In this document: piece by piece, positions 10,201 through 16,676 of the stretch
Position numbering within the stretch: the first letter of the stretch is position 1
How the letters are laid out: the number at the start of each line of letters is the position of its first letter
Virus record (IMG/VR): IMGVR_UViG_3300027963_000259
Location: 1-28,562 of that record
Strand: one strand, 5' to 3'
DNA: 28,562 bases
Origin: a virus
Position numbers and translations under genes: made by a program
Notes under the pieces: model-generated
Databases searched by the model: none
Seen by the model: the letters and a program-made list of their open reading frames with translations, nothing else
What the model was told of the DNA's origin: nothing

Positions 10201-13200
10201 CTGCAACTGGATATTTGAATATTCCATAATCATTTTGAGAATGATCCAGCTTAAACATTTTAAACGGATTACCATCATAGCTAACTGGCTTTATTGTCAT
10301 CGATCTCGAAGATACATTGTAGATAGAAAGATCTGAAAAATCTTCGTTGTTTAATGTTAATACGATATCTTGAGGATTATGATGGAATTTAAGTTCATCT
10401 AACGGAAACTCTAGTTCAGTATAGGTATCTGATGCACCGTAGTCTCCTACTTTAAATGCCCATTCCTCTTTAACGTCTATTGTACTAAATCCGCTTGAAC
10501 GCAATGCATCGAATAATTTTGTAATGCTGTTATACGTTCCCTTTTCTTTGATAAATCCTTGATAGAATTTATATTGTGCAACATCGTCGATGATAATGTT
10601 TTCTAAATACTGTCTCTTCTGATATCCAATAAGATGTCTTGCTAGAACTTGTTGATCGGTGTCATAAGCACTAGCATCTAAACTATAAAAATCTCGGAAC
10701 TGTTCTATCCTATAATCAAAGTTTGGTATTAACCCAGAATCTGGAACAGAATTTATCTGCGTCCATAGATCGTAATTAAAATCATTTGCTCCTAAAATCT
10801 TATTAGCGGCTGTGAAATAATGATTTTTATATTTTACGATATCACCTATGTTATAATCAGTACTAGGCATCCATTCGTTTATCTTTACTTCATCATACAT
10901 AAATCCTGGAGTTTCAAACCCGCCCTTCCAGTCAGTAGTTTTGAATCCATACAACTTAACTCGACCTTGTCTGTAACCGGCAACTACATCATATACTACA
11001 TCATTAAAGACGCTAACATTATCAAGTAGTAATATATGTTCACGATATACTAAATTTGTTCTAATATGGAATATACCATCGCTAACTGTTGCTCCTGGTT
11101 TTAATGTAAATCCATTATCTGATCTATAAACATCTGCTGAACTTATGTTTAATGGTGTTCCATCAGCTTTGAGAATACTATAATCATAAAAATCTGAATC
11201 CATTTGATCAACTGATGCGTTTATTTTAGGAACAAACGTCAATGAATTTGCTGCTGGACTCAATGTTATTACTGCACCTTCTGACCAGTTCTGTAAAGTC
11301 CAAAACATAAATTCTTTAGCACTAGTTAACCAGTTCAACGGTGTTTCAAGTGCCTTGCTATAATCAGTAAACTCAAAACCAAGATCTTCTAATCTTTTCT
11401 GATATCCTAAAAAGAAATCTACCATTTCTTGCACGGTTTCATAAACAGTGCCGTATGGTATTCTAACAGATATATCATCAAATGTCGTACGACGATATGC
11501 ACTAACTCCGCCAACCGTGGGTAATTGTGCTAAAGGTGCCCATTTTTCAGCATCTACAGCAAAATCAGGCGACGATGTGTGTGCTATCTTAGCTCTATAA
11601 TACCTGTTATTGTCGGCTATGATTTGACCTTTAATGTAATATTTTGCTGACGTCCAATCAACGTACGATTCCGATATGCCACCGATAGATATGTTTATAT
11701 CTCTCTGGGTTGATCGTATTGGAAATATTTCAAAATAGTTCTTTTCAGTATCATACCCTTTTATTTTAAATCCGTTTCTTGCTAAGGTTTCTCTAATCCA
11801 AATACTATTATTAAAATCAGCGATGAATCTATTGGAAATATTTAAAGATGTATCATTATTACTGGTATGATTAACAGTACAACGATAGATATCATTTTGG
11901 AAAACTACTTTTTGATCTTTTCTATATTTTATACCAGATTGCCAAGCAGGATAATTAGTTCCAAGTTTTTCTACAATCACTCCACTATATGTAACAGTAT
12001 CAACTGGTTCGCTTTTATCATAGAATATCTTATAATTTTCTGTAGGTAAGAAAACTGTACCAGTTGCATTTGGGGTACGGCTATCTAGCAATACTTTTAT
12101 CTTATCTTTACTAGTAAATCCTCCCATTCTATGAGAAAGTTTAGCATTAAGCCCAGTTAATTGGGTTTTGTATTGATCAATGTTTACATACTTCTGCATA
12201 AAGATGTATTCTTCGATTATGTTAGCCAATCCTGAAGTAAAAGTTCTTGGTGAGTTTGGATTATTTTTATCTCCTATCACAACATCTGAAAAAATCAAAT
12301 CTGAAGGTCTAAAATTATCACCCGTTGGAGTATAATATATTTGATTAGCAAGATTTCTTTTTACAGTAAATCTATCCCACATCTTTGTTATAAATTCTGA
12401 TCCTCTAAGCAAACACACCACAACCATAACAGAATATGGATATTCGCTCGATCTGCGCCAGGCTGTTTCAACTGGAGCTTGATCACCGAAATCATAATTT
12501 TGTTTAGAAAGTATGAGAGAGAAATCCTGTGCTAGATTGCTATCCAGAGGACTGATTAGATTTCCGTCACCGTCGACAGGTAAATGCATACTCATCCCTG
12601 GGCGAGCATATCTTAGATCAATCCTTCTATTGTTAGGATCGTTAATCTTACCTGCTTCGATTGAATCCCACATGATTTTATTTTGATTAGTATACGGAGC
12701 TGCACCATATGTGCGCTCCCACCAATAGGGTTTTATACTATAACCTTGCATTTCCCAAGGATGCGTATGTGGGCGATCTGTATCATAGAAGTATTTGTAA
12801 ATGCCTCTCCAGTATCCGTATAAATTTTCTCTAGTTACTGGAGAAATAGAATTATTATAATTGTAAGTAAAACTCTCACCGTCAACCCAATAATCATTGC
12901 TAGCAAAATCCTGATCAGCAATGCTATTCCATCTTAAGAAATCAATCAACGTGATTTCGTTGATTTCTTCTTTGGTATAATCTCTACGACGATAATGTCC
13001 TCCGAGTACATCATGTATATTGAATAATGTATCATCATATGTAACGCGACAGGTATTATATATTCTCTTTTCGAGTTCAAGTAACAGTTGGTCACGAATG
13101 TCGCCATATGTTTTTATTATACTACCGTCATGCCCTTGTATTATTTCTGTAGGTTCACGATATGTATAATCGATCGAAATACCTGGAACAAATGCAGGAT

Positions 13201-16200
13201 AAAGTCCTAGCTTTGTTGGAGTAAACGGAACATAGCAACCATCGGTGCTAGCATAATCTCTGATCTTTATCTTATCTCCAAGTTCTAACGGATGTGTGAT
13301 TTGTACAAACGGCTCTATATCACTAAAGAAATATTCTTGTCCATAAACTAATTGTATATCGTTTAGATATACCAGTATTGATCTTTTATCCTGCGCTTGT
13401 GGATCAAAAATACTGTTTATTATAAAGTATGGCATCCTAGGATCAACTACTGTATAATCTCTATCACTAGATGCACCATAGGGAAACATGTCTGAAGAAT
13501 GGAAAGGAGAAGTATCTATATGTCTAGAATGAGAATATTTGTACATTATCTGATCAAATATCTCTGCTACAGTGCCACCATATGATGTAGTTTTAGCAAG
13601 ACGTAGAAACTCTTTCTTAAATTCTGAATATGATCTTGATGTCCACCTTAATGCTTTAACTATGTTTGCATGTCGGTCAGTTAACACGAAAGCAGAAAGA
13701 GGCATAGATCCTGCATGTTTTAGAAATCTTCTTCCATATGCTGAAACGTTACCTAGGACATTTAAATTACCCAATCCTGGAAAATTACCTCTATATTGAT
13801 CTAGATTTTCAACAATAGTATGAACGTGGTCAGTAACTTCGCCGAACGTAAAGTTTTCGATTACATTGTTAAGAGGATTGTTTTGCCAATGCAAAGGTAT
13901 CTCATAATAACCTTTTAAATTTTTATTCGATACTGATCTTACTTTATAAACAACTTTATCACCTGTTGCTAAAGCAGTTCCAAATTTCATATAAGACACA
14001 CTGTTAACTAATTGATAAGTTACGTCTGATCGCTTAATATTATTAACGTAGACCCGTATTTTTATATCCGAAATAGTGCCGCTGTCGTCGTAAACATCAA
14101 CCGGAACAAGATCAGTCGGTGCGGTAACTATTAGTATCCTCACTACTGCTTGTTCTAAATCTATATTAGTCCTTGTCCACCCGTTTGCAAAAACAAAATT
14201 ACCGTAATCATCATATTTTCTAACGAATCCTGTCTTTGAAGAAACTGTAGTAACTTCAGTATCATTTTTGTAAGTCCATGTTTGAGTTTGTATGTCAAAC
14301 TCAAACTGTATATCGCCTGTGTTGTTAATATTGAGATGAGATATTGGAAATCCTAGTTCTGTATCATTTGTTCCGGTTCCAATTTTATACCCAAATAATC
14401 TGTTTCCTGAAAATTTATTATTCGAATAAGTTGATTCATCTGAGAAACTAACTGTGTTCTCGTCAAAGAGATCAAATAACGGTGCTTGATTTACAGATAT
14501 TTTTTGTTGTGCTTTTTTCCAAGCATTGTTTTGGTAATAATAAGACGAGCCTCTATTCAAAGCACCATCAATAACATAAACTACTTCACCTTCTGCCGGG
14601 TCGGTGTCTGTAACTTCGACTAGATTTATCTGTTTAGTTGTAACTTGGTTTGCTATGTAAGCATCAAATGTACTTCTAAAAGCGATCTGTGCCTTGTTAA
14701 TAGTATATGTTCCAACACCCCCGTTGCCCGGATTTAAACTAACCTTGGCTATAACATTATAGATTCCAGAAGTCGTACTGAGAAAACTGAGTCCAGCCAT
14801 AGCATGTGCATAAGTGTCTGTAATTCTTATATTTGTTAATTTGTCGCCCGAGGATGACATGATGTAATATGTTGTACCAGCAGGATCATATCCAACAATT
14901 GAACCATATATCAGATTACCTTTAATAAAGATGCTCTCGCCCTGAATATAAGTGCCAGACGATACTTCCAATTCTCCGCCAGTTCCAACTATTTTTAATG
15001 AGGATATACTGCTACCGTTTGCTGTAATAATGGTATTCGCAACAGAAACATTTGATGAATTAATAAGGTGTCCAACAAGTATAGTTCCTGTAATCATCGA
15101 AGTTACTGTTAATGTTGTTCCGGATATAGATCCGATAAACTTTGCACTCTGTTCTGTAGATATATTTGTTACTTCAAATATTTTACCATTAACTAGCGGG
15201 TCAGTATCTGCTGTAAACAGAATTCGATGCCCAGGGACGATTGATACACCATCAATACTATATCCTGTGCTTCCTTCTATAACTGAAAAAACATCTGTAG
15301 TAAAAGTATCTACTAGATGAACATCTTTCTTTGCTATCCAGCCGTACTTGTGTAATTTAATATTGGAATCAAATTCAATAATAGGTCTAGAAGCTCTGAG
15401 GTTTTGATCGAGATTTGATACTCGCTTGTTTGCTCGTGCTGCTGTTTCAATTACCGAACGATGAAACCATCTATTATTTCTAGACCAAGTGTTTCTATCT
15501 GTAGAAGAACGATTGATTACGATATAATCTTTAGCTGTTGGATAGTTTAATGCGCTTTCCCATGGAAGAGAATCAAACGGTTGTTCGTCAAAAGGAACGT
15601 CAATATCTGAATTGTTAATAGCAGGAGATCGGATGTCGGCTTCTGAAACTAATTTTATTTTTTCTCCTACACCTTCTACATACCAATTTCCTTCTGCATA
15701 CATAGCAGGTGCAACTTGACCTATGAATTTTACCTTAAGGCCGTTTACAAACTGTATTCCGGTACTGCTTTTAAAATACTTTTTTCCAATTATTTCTTTT
15801 TCAACATCGAGCTTTGTAGCTTCAGATATATCACGTATGTCTATCATACCTACAGTATCGACATTGTTATTATCAATATAGTATAATAGCGCAGGAGTAC
15901 TGTCTGTAATTTCAAACTGTACTGTTCCTCTTTCTACTTTTTGTTGTGTAAGTCCTACGTTGTAAAAAAACGTATCACCAATAACTGGTTTTGTTTTTAT
16001 ACAAAACGGTTTACCGGGTGAATTAATACGGAATGTATATTTTAATCCTCTGTATAATGTTAATCGAGGATTTGATGTTAATCCGTCTGGAGTAAACACA
16101 TAAGAAATATTATCTCCTTGAGAAACTGAAGTTATATTATAAGATGATGTAGTAGATTCTAACTCTCCGTAAATGCTAATAGGATCAGGGCCACTCGGTA

Positions 16201-16657
16201 ACCAGTAATATTCTCTGAAGTTAACAAACTTATCCCAATCAATGTATGGATCCCATGCGTACGATTCAACTTTGTTTAGTTTACTATGATTTCCAACAGG
16301 TGCACCAAAGTATCTTAAAGTATTAATATAATCAATATAGTCAGTATACCATTCTACTTCTTTTGTTACTGGATTTTCATAAACATATGCTGGTTCTAAT
16401 TGATAATATTGTCGAGGAAATGACCCTTCGGTGACATAGTTATCACTATCAGAGTAGTTTGGAACGTCCTTGCGACCTATGTAGTCGTTGATTCGTGTTA
16501 GTTTTCCTGGTTGTATTAGGGGATCTAATGTACCTCCAAGGAATTTTTTATTTTGATCTGTGCGGAAATACCTAGGAAGATGATCTGCTGACGCTCTTTT
16601 GTTTAAAGCTGTTACAGATATAGGTATCCCGTTTTCATTTTGATCATTATTAGCCAT
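1226..16657 (-). CDS. gp7: Giant gp7-type baseplate wedge/fibre protein, 5,143 residues, multi-domain
   Basis: One uninterrupted frame of 15.4 kb follows gp6 by 19 bases, the place of gene 7 in T4 (T4 gp7 is 1,032 residues). The N-terminus has motifs I associate with large structural proteins of marine T4-like phages: WYTDYIDYINTLRYFGAPVG and DWDKFVNFREYYWLPSGP. A later landmark is DWLFKTSFLKINHI with EVKPYKSKIREFV (about 3515-3570). Recognisable inserts or modules by residue: cupredoxin-like 193-273; SGTTLTV-type 500-665; CBM5/12-like modules near 1567-1622, 1662-1711, 1925-1968 and 2425-2470; FG-GAP-type propeller 2335-2863; GYG repeats near 3627 and 4025 flanking a YHYH domain (3700-3975); fibre-like repeats 4085-5122. 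No signal peptide or membrane segment is seen. If it occupies the gp7 position it would join six wedges to the baseplate rim, with the modules exposed for host-surface binding; that role is inferred. The ribosome binding site is weak: GGAG lies 13 bases upstream and GGA seven bases upstream. Confidence 0.8.
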   Translation of the reverse strand: MANNDQNENGIPISVTALNKRASADHLPRYFRTDQNKKFLGGTLDPLIQPGKLTRINDYIGRKDVPNYSDSDNYVTEGSFPRQYYQLEPAYVYENPVTKEVEWYTDYIDYINTLRYFGAPVGNHSKLNKVESYAWDPYIDWDKFVNFREYYWLPSGPDPISIYGELESTTSSYNITSVSQGDNISYVFTPDGLTSNPRLTLYRGLKYTFRINSPGKPFCIKTKPVIGDTFFYNVGLTQQKVERGTVQFEITDSTPALLYYIDNNNVDTVGMIDIRDISEATKLDVEKEIIGKKYFKSSTGIQFVNGLKVKFIGQVAPAMYAEGNWYVEGVGEKIKLVSEADIRSPAINNSDIDVPFDEQPFDSLPWESALNYPTAKDYIVINRSSTDRNTWSRNNRWFHRSVIETAARANKRVSNLDQNLRASRPIIEFDSNIKLHKYGWIAKKDVHLVDTFTTDVFSVIEGSTGYSIDGVSIVPGHRILFTADTDPLVNGKIFEVTNISTEQSAKFIGSISGTTLTVTSMITGTILVGHLINSSNVSVANTIITANGSSISSLKIVGTGGELEVSSGTYIQGESIFIKGNLIYGSIVGYDPAGTTYYIMSSSGDKLTNIRITDTYAHAMAGLSFLSTTSGIYNVIAKVSLNPGNGGVGTYTINKAQIAFRSTFDAYIANQVTTKQINLVEVTDTDPAEGEVVYVIDGALNRGSSYYYQNNAWKKAQQKISVNQAPLFDLFDENTVSFSDESTYSNNKFSGNRLFGYKIGTGTNDTELGFPISHLNINNTGDIQFEFDIQTQTWTYKNDTEVTTVSSKTGFVRKYDDYGNFVFANGWTRTNIDLEQAVVRILIVTAPTDLVPVDVYDDSGTISDIKIRVYVNNIKRSDVTYQLVNSVSYMKFGTALATGDKVVYKVRSVSNKNLKGYYEIPLHWQNNPLNNVIENFTFGEVTDHVHTIVENLDQYRGNFPGLGNLNVLGNVSAYGRRFLKHAGSMPLSAFVLTDRHANIVKALRWTSRSYSEFKKEFLRLAKTTSYGGTVAEIFDQIMYKYSHSRHIDTSPFHSSDMFPYGASSDRDYTVVDPRMPYFIINSIFDPQAQDKRSILVYLNDIQLVYGQEYFFSDIEPFVQITHPLELGDKIKIRDYASTDGCYVPFTPTKLGLYPAFVPGISIDYTYREPTEIIQGHDGSIIKTYGDIRDQLLLELEKRIYNTCRVTYDDTLFNIHDVLGGHYRRRDYTKEEINEITLIDFLRWNSIADQDFASNDYWVDGESFTYNYNNSISPVTRENLYGYWRGIYKYFYDTDRPHTHPWEMQGYSIKPYWWERTYGAAPYTNQNKIMWDSIEAGKINDPNNRRIDLRYARPGMSMHLPVDGDGNLISPLDSNLAQDFSLILSKQNYDFGDQAPVETAWRRSSEYPYSVMVVVCLLRGSEFITKMWDRFTVKRNLANQIYYTPTGDNFRPSDLIFSDVVIGDKNNPNSPRTFTSGLANIIEEYIFMQKYVNIDQYKTQLTGLNAKLSHRMGGFTSKDKIKVLLDSRTPNATGTVFLPTENYKIFYDKSEPVDTVTYSGVIVEKLGTNYPAWQSGIKYRKDQKVVFQNDIYRCTVNHTSNNDTSLNISNRFIADFNNSIWIRETLARNGFKIKGYDTEKNYFEIFPIRSTQRDINISIGGISESYVDWTSAKYYIKGQIIADNNRYYRAKIAHTSSPDFAVDAEKWAPLAQLPTVGGVSAYRRTTFDDISVRIPYGTVYETVQEMVDFFLGYQKRLEDLGFEFTDYSKALETPLNWLTSAKEFMFWTLQNWSEGAVITLSPAANSLTFVPKINASVDQMDSDFYDYSILKADGTPLNISSADVYRSDNGFTLKPGATVSDGIFHIRTNLVYREHILLLDNVSVFNDVVYDVVAGYRQGRVKLYGFKTTDWKGGFETPGFMYDEVKINEWMPSTDYNIGDIVKYKNHYFTAANKILGANDFNYDLWTQINSVPDSGLIPNFDYRIEQFRDFYSLDASAYDTDQQVLARHLIGYQKRQYLENIIIDDVAQYKFYQGFIKEKGTYNSITKLFDALRSSGFSTIDVKEEWAFKVGDYGASDTYTELEFPLDELKFHHNPQDIVLTLNNEDFSDLSIYNVSSRSMTIKPVSYDGNPFKMFKLDHSQNDYGIFKYPVAGYVRDEDVNHLMFNEATLLNYDITRFAEKDKIWLGFTATNDWDVLEYFNTGVTVTNWSIDGNIVTLECSAAPDIAEDDIVTLTNLDALDGSYKVQNVYGRMVEIFTFNSVLYKLEEDSTQGLMHTIKSARFATPAAIQTKRYNRLDIRGEKMWVDSDKSGKWLVLENIDAFTESELSPNIKQNNQQYGYDIKLSGDEKWMFVSAINYYDQGAVLVYNRPNHVSKWNFIEILRAPSNFADTGFIKFGTSIDVSFDGSVLAVGAPSTSNVKSYFLGNYSPTGVYVTGDVVKFQGNFYENLVSQNANGPQDISTSGNWKLDYVYEARRVGYSSGYMNQGMVVVYTHNPSSNRYIREIVLASNDPVSNEQFGSKVSLSYDGTDHWLFVGCKDYQNATGRVQIFRKTIDNQSTYSWRFNNQPMLDFTNIRSNTGTFYSIYSPSAGSMYGYDISSSVDGSRVAVSAPFLATGAVYVFDRIDSIHEYELIEIIDGHTIATGKVPNKVGGDSYLSETDMFGYSIKITNNFLFASCPNDDIEGSNVGSVYCFEIAGEDSSDSVYQLIQLIVPPTVLDNERFGSKINLSSDERLLVVAAMGGSNVTTLTFDKHNARLSFSDGSTVNYELDTNSAVLRGTSFDGKTTTFHDTTPYTGSVFVYNRFDQTFIYGDRLSAASELEALDNFGASLTLMSGSLIVGSPANHTGNISYGSIFIFDYDTLSWNIKASQDSLVDVSKFKKAFIYNTAKSELISNLDFYDPAKGKIPAPAEQEIKYQTYYDPAIYEYGLNTGVSIDHTNPWTDEHVGELWWNLSTLKYTWYEQGDSTYRNIHWGRLFPGSMIEIYEWVETTLLPGRWAEIADTADGLSQGISGLPKDPDNFTYSSKFKYDPISGSKTTLYYYWVKYKNTVPNVLNRKISGAVITKLILDPQSQGYRYVAATNKNSLSLNNVKNSLINADVSLNLEFYEIDNTDLITHRQYALVADNDASAIIPSTIESKWFDSLVGSDSLGRQVPDTKLSKKQRYGNLNSPRQSWFVNRFEALKQFFEYVNSVLSTNQVVDNVNLQKLQMNEMSPTLNSGDIDRVIDVLYELRFVGTEKLKTAKLSVQVVDGKLLNIFIDEPGYGYVCNKPYTKDIEGTPLTWYGPNVKIIGTGSEAEILTVIDKEGMIIKAEIIKNGREYDSDTKLEVRGFSVLVNTDEDANNGWSIQIWNPIKSAWTRTKTQAYDVTRYWSYKDWYATGYGLDSDVKHLVNKTADLNGLTVRKGDIVKIKDAGYGKWLLLERRYLTYSADFTNDYVVVGKQADTIEFSSKIYNLNQDLGYDTKFSYDLNLYDTGPTKELRIILNALRDDILVDDFKIEYVRSFFNSIHYVLSEQLYTDWLFKTSFLKINHIVGTLKQRATFQSDELASYQSYIEEVKPYKSKIREFVDSYDYIESASQAMTDFDLPPYYDYFLNRIDRTTKDSSRIDYYPWKSWSKNHTYQLTSIVIDDQGMDYTSVPKVIITGGFASSTVTDVATLSGTSSTDISGAADAAQLGRMTSVSSSWTISSGTINITATGLPYHSYGIEYNDSSIPMSTPTPQEFNHTFSLRAGTDQPAASETTVGYGLIGYWLNGVSMFNMSAANGSPNGWPAAPAGFNYNAAASEGIDAGYNFGEDSAGGHASPPGQYHYHDFSFANAWLNGTGHAAGSVNSTGIAEVSLIPYLKGGLRHPDGHSKILGFALDGYPVYGPYGYSDPTSSSSGVAALKTGFNLKSPSYRSLTGAADTGKFPMGIFVQDYEFTGLGDLDIHNGRFGITPDYPNGTYAYFTTIDDTEIPVFPYVLGTTYYGNPAQPGINNALTGGGIAPVAVDQATGTATGTTGIVEIPAAATAYVSNGKLTRIVIDRPGYGYISAPKIYISGGNGDVETKRAKAYAVIGNTKARTLKTIIKFDRITASYTVDSFEYVDTFKGTGTKVDFKLSYAPEASKNKITITVDDIEIYGVQYSVALSRALHDTYNALEGTITFTDAPAAGSTIKIGYYKNIRLYSAADRINYAYDPSAGQYGKDLGQLMTGVDYGGVSIVSLDFDVSSGWDVLNWDVSTWDGTVTSNDDYIVGIDGSTRSFTLPYTPAAGEVINVYIDGKRVDDPYYSQYDGSTVLANGLSTAPDDVFIDSFVGDGHSKVITFPDILPVNLQFIGSEVLFRKSTSDGTVLPTDRNLLDSFLIGGDLPYATAKGVLAEEIVIDGDRFVTADTSHGPEELIQGQLVDALNMKIYTLPNAGGPNVYNTDYTGDSVTTDFKIDKLPTSNDGVIVLVDNNLADFDVDYYEKTVKMYYAPAYGARVSITVIDTGAYDILDKVDFIGDGSTTEFLTAARYHYDLVQDSTRNVSAYITVNGIMVDYTLKESDDTYTSLGNVIVEFDQAPPFNSIIQVMILEGNIRKFSKVNLQITNMVAGQYEYDLEQVPSVLGPLSHAALVIVDGEFLRSPDCENFIYDGSVYFIPDLRYEPYLLKQTDIQVYRNGIVLSPVIEYRFDSAFSSITLNAGVAIDGDEITVEIFLDSDYKIENDKIVISKSYNIVNKEILQITTFSNHDILKIKSENVGFRFKTSYDSLRYDTTKYDPLNSAINTSGIIDLPRVVSDTSGVFVGLNRKLLSPNFDYVVLDNRRQIRVTLPDNLTGKDYIEVVTTSDKTISPSYGYNIFKDMLNRNHYKTLDKEKITFLAKEFNYFDTRIEVADGAVLDDPAGLTNARLGIPCVIEIAGERIEYFVKDGNILRQLRRGTLGTSINQYVSAGSRVIDIGQSTTVPYTDKEIKKTHYGDGSTQIFDLDFTPTPTVGTIDDDSTIYKEWYRETNAVPINAGSFVVGTEYTIAVVGTTNFKLIGAYSNTVGTKFIATGTGSGSGVANLISYPSIPYNYGQCDEIEVFVAGRRLRKAPMTIYDQALGQDSYKGAGDKQLEAEFSVNENSDVVRLTEAPNAGDLVVIVRRTGKVWFKYNENSSLRDSNTDIARFLKVRQVDLPK
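1290..4405 (-). repeat. About seven diverged fibre-like beta repeats, C-terminal part of the giant protein
   Basis: At protein level the pattern is F-x-G-(D/T)-G-x-(T/S)-x-x-F-x-L, then V-x-V-(D/N)-G, then I-x-F-x-x-AP-x-x-G-x-x-I-x-V. Copies open at FKGTGTKVDFKL, VGIDGSTRSFTLPY, FVGDGHSKVITF, YTGDSVTTDFKI, FIGDGSTTEFL and YGDGSTQIFDLDF, with another diverged copy near AGQYEYDLEQVP. Many close with phrases such as TDAPAAGSTIKI, YAPAYGARVSITV, DQAPPFNSIIQV or TEAPNAGDLVVIV. They span residues about 4085-5122. Confidence 0.55.
4730..5550 (-). other. YHYH domain in the giant protein
   Basis: Residues about 3700-3975 contain the signature GQYHYHDFS (codons near 5215-5235), followed by LGFALDGYPVYGPYGYSDP, LDIHNGRFGITPDYPNGTYA and YFTTIDDTEIPVFPYVLG. 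This order matches the YHYH family, a domain of unknown function found in marine bacteria and phages. It lies between two GYG-type repeats. Confidence 0.75.
8070..9655 (-). other. Seven-blade FG-GAP-type beta-propeller in the giant protein
   Basis: Residues about 2335-2863 hold seven repeats, each opening with (F/Y)G and a short strand and usually closing with a V-x-(V/I)-(Y/F) strand: QYGYDIKLS, KFGTSIDVSFDGS, QFGSKVSLSYDGT, MYGYDISSSVDGS, MFGYSIKITN, RFGSKINLSSDE and NFGASLTLMSG. Most have a VGAP/VSAP/VGSP-type strand and end in forms such as AVLVYNR, AVYVFDR, SVYCFE, SVFVYNR or SIFIFDY. This fits the FG-GAP_2 type of repeat and the usual blade number of a closed propeller. Blade 2 (about 9220-9390) holds a CBM5/12-like module and blade 6 a shorter insertion. 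Confidence 0.6.
14660..15150 (-). other. SGTTLTV-type module inserted in the giant protein
   Basis: Residues about 500-665 contain IGSISGTTLTVTSMITGTI, VGHLINSSNVSVANTIITA and, later, GNGGVGTYTINKAQ. I know these phrases from small beta-rich modules scattered through phage tail proteins. They interrupt a gp7-like stretch: GHRILFTADTDPLVNGKIFE lies before them and VEVTDTDPAEGEVVYVIDGA after them. Confidence 0.45.
15838..16080 (-). other. Cupredoxin-like domain in the giant protein, copper ligands lost
   Basis: Residues about 193-273 read NPRLTLYRGLKYTF, GKPFCIKT, GTVQFEITDSTPALLYYIDN and VGMIDI. This follows the plan of plastocyanin-like domains found in phage and marine proteins (LTLYRG-x-x-YTF ... 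GHPFxIKT ... LYYxCxxHxxM-GGxIxI). The His of GHPF is Lys here, and the C-terminal Cys-His-Met ligand cluster is replaced by IDNNNVDTV. The fold is probably kept as a structural domain without copper. Confidence 0.5.
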
Positions 16658-16676
16658 TTAAAAATCCAAACTCCGT

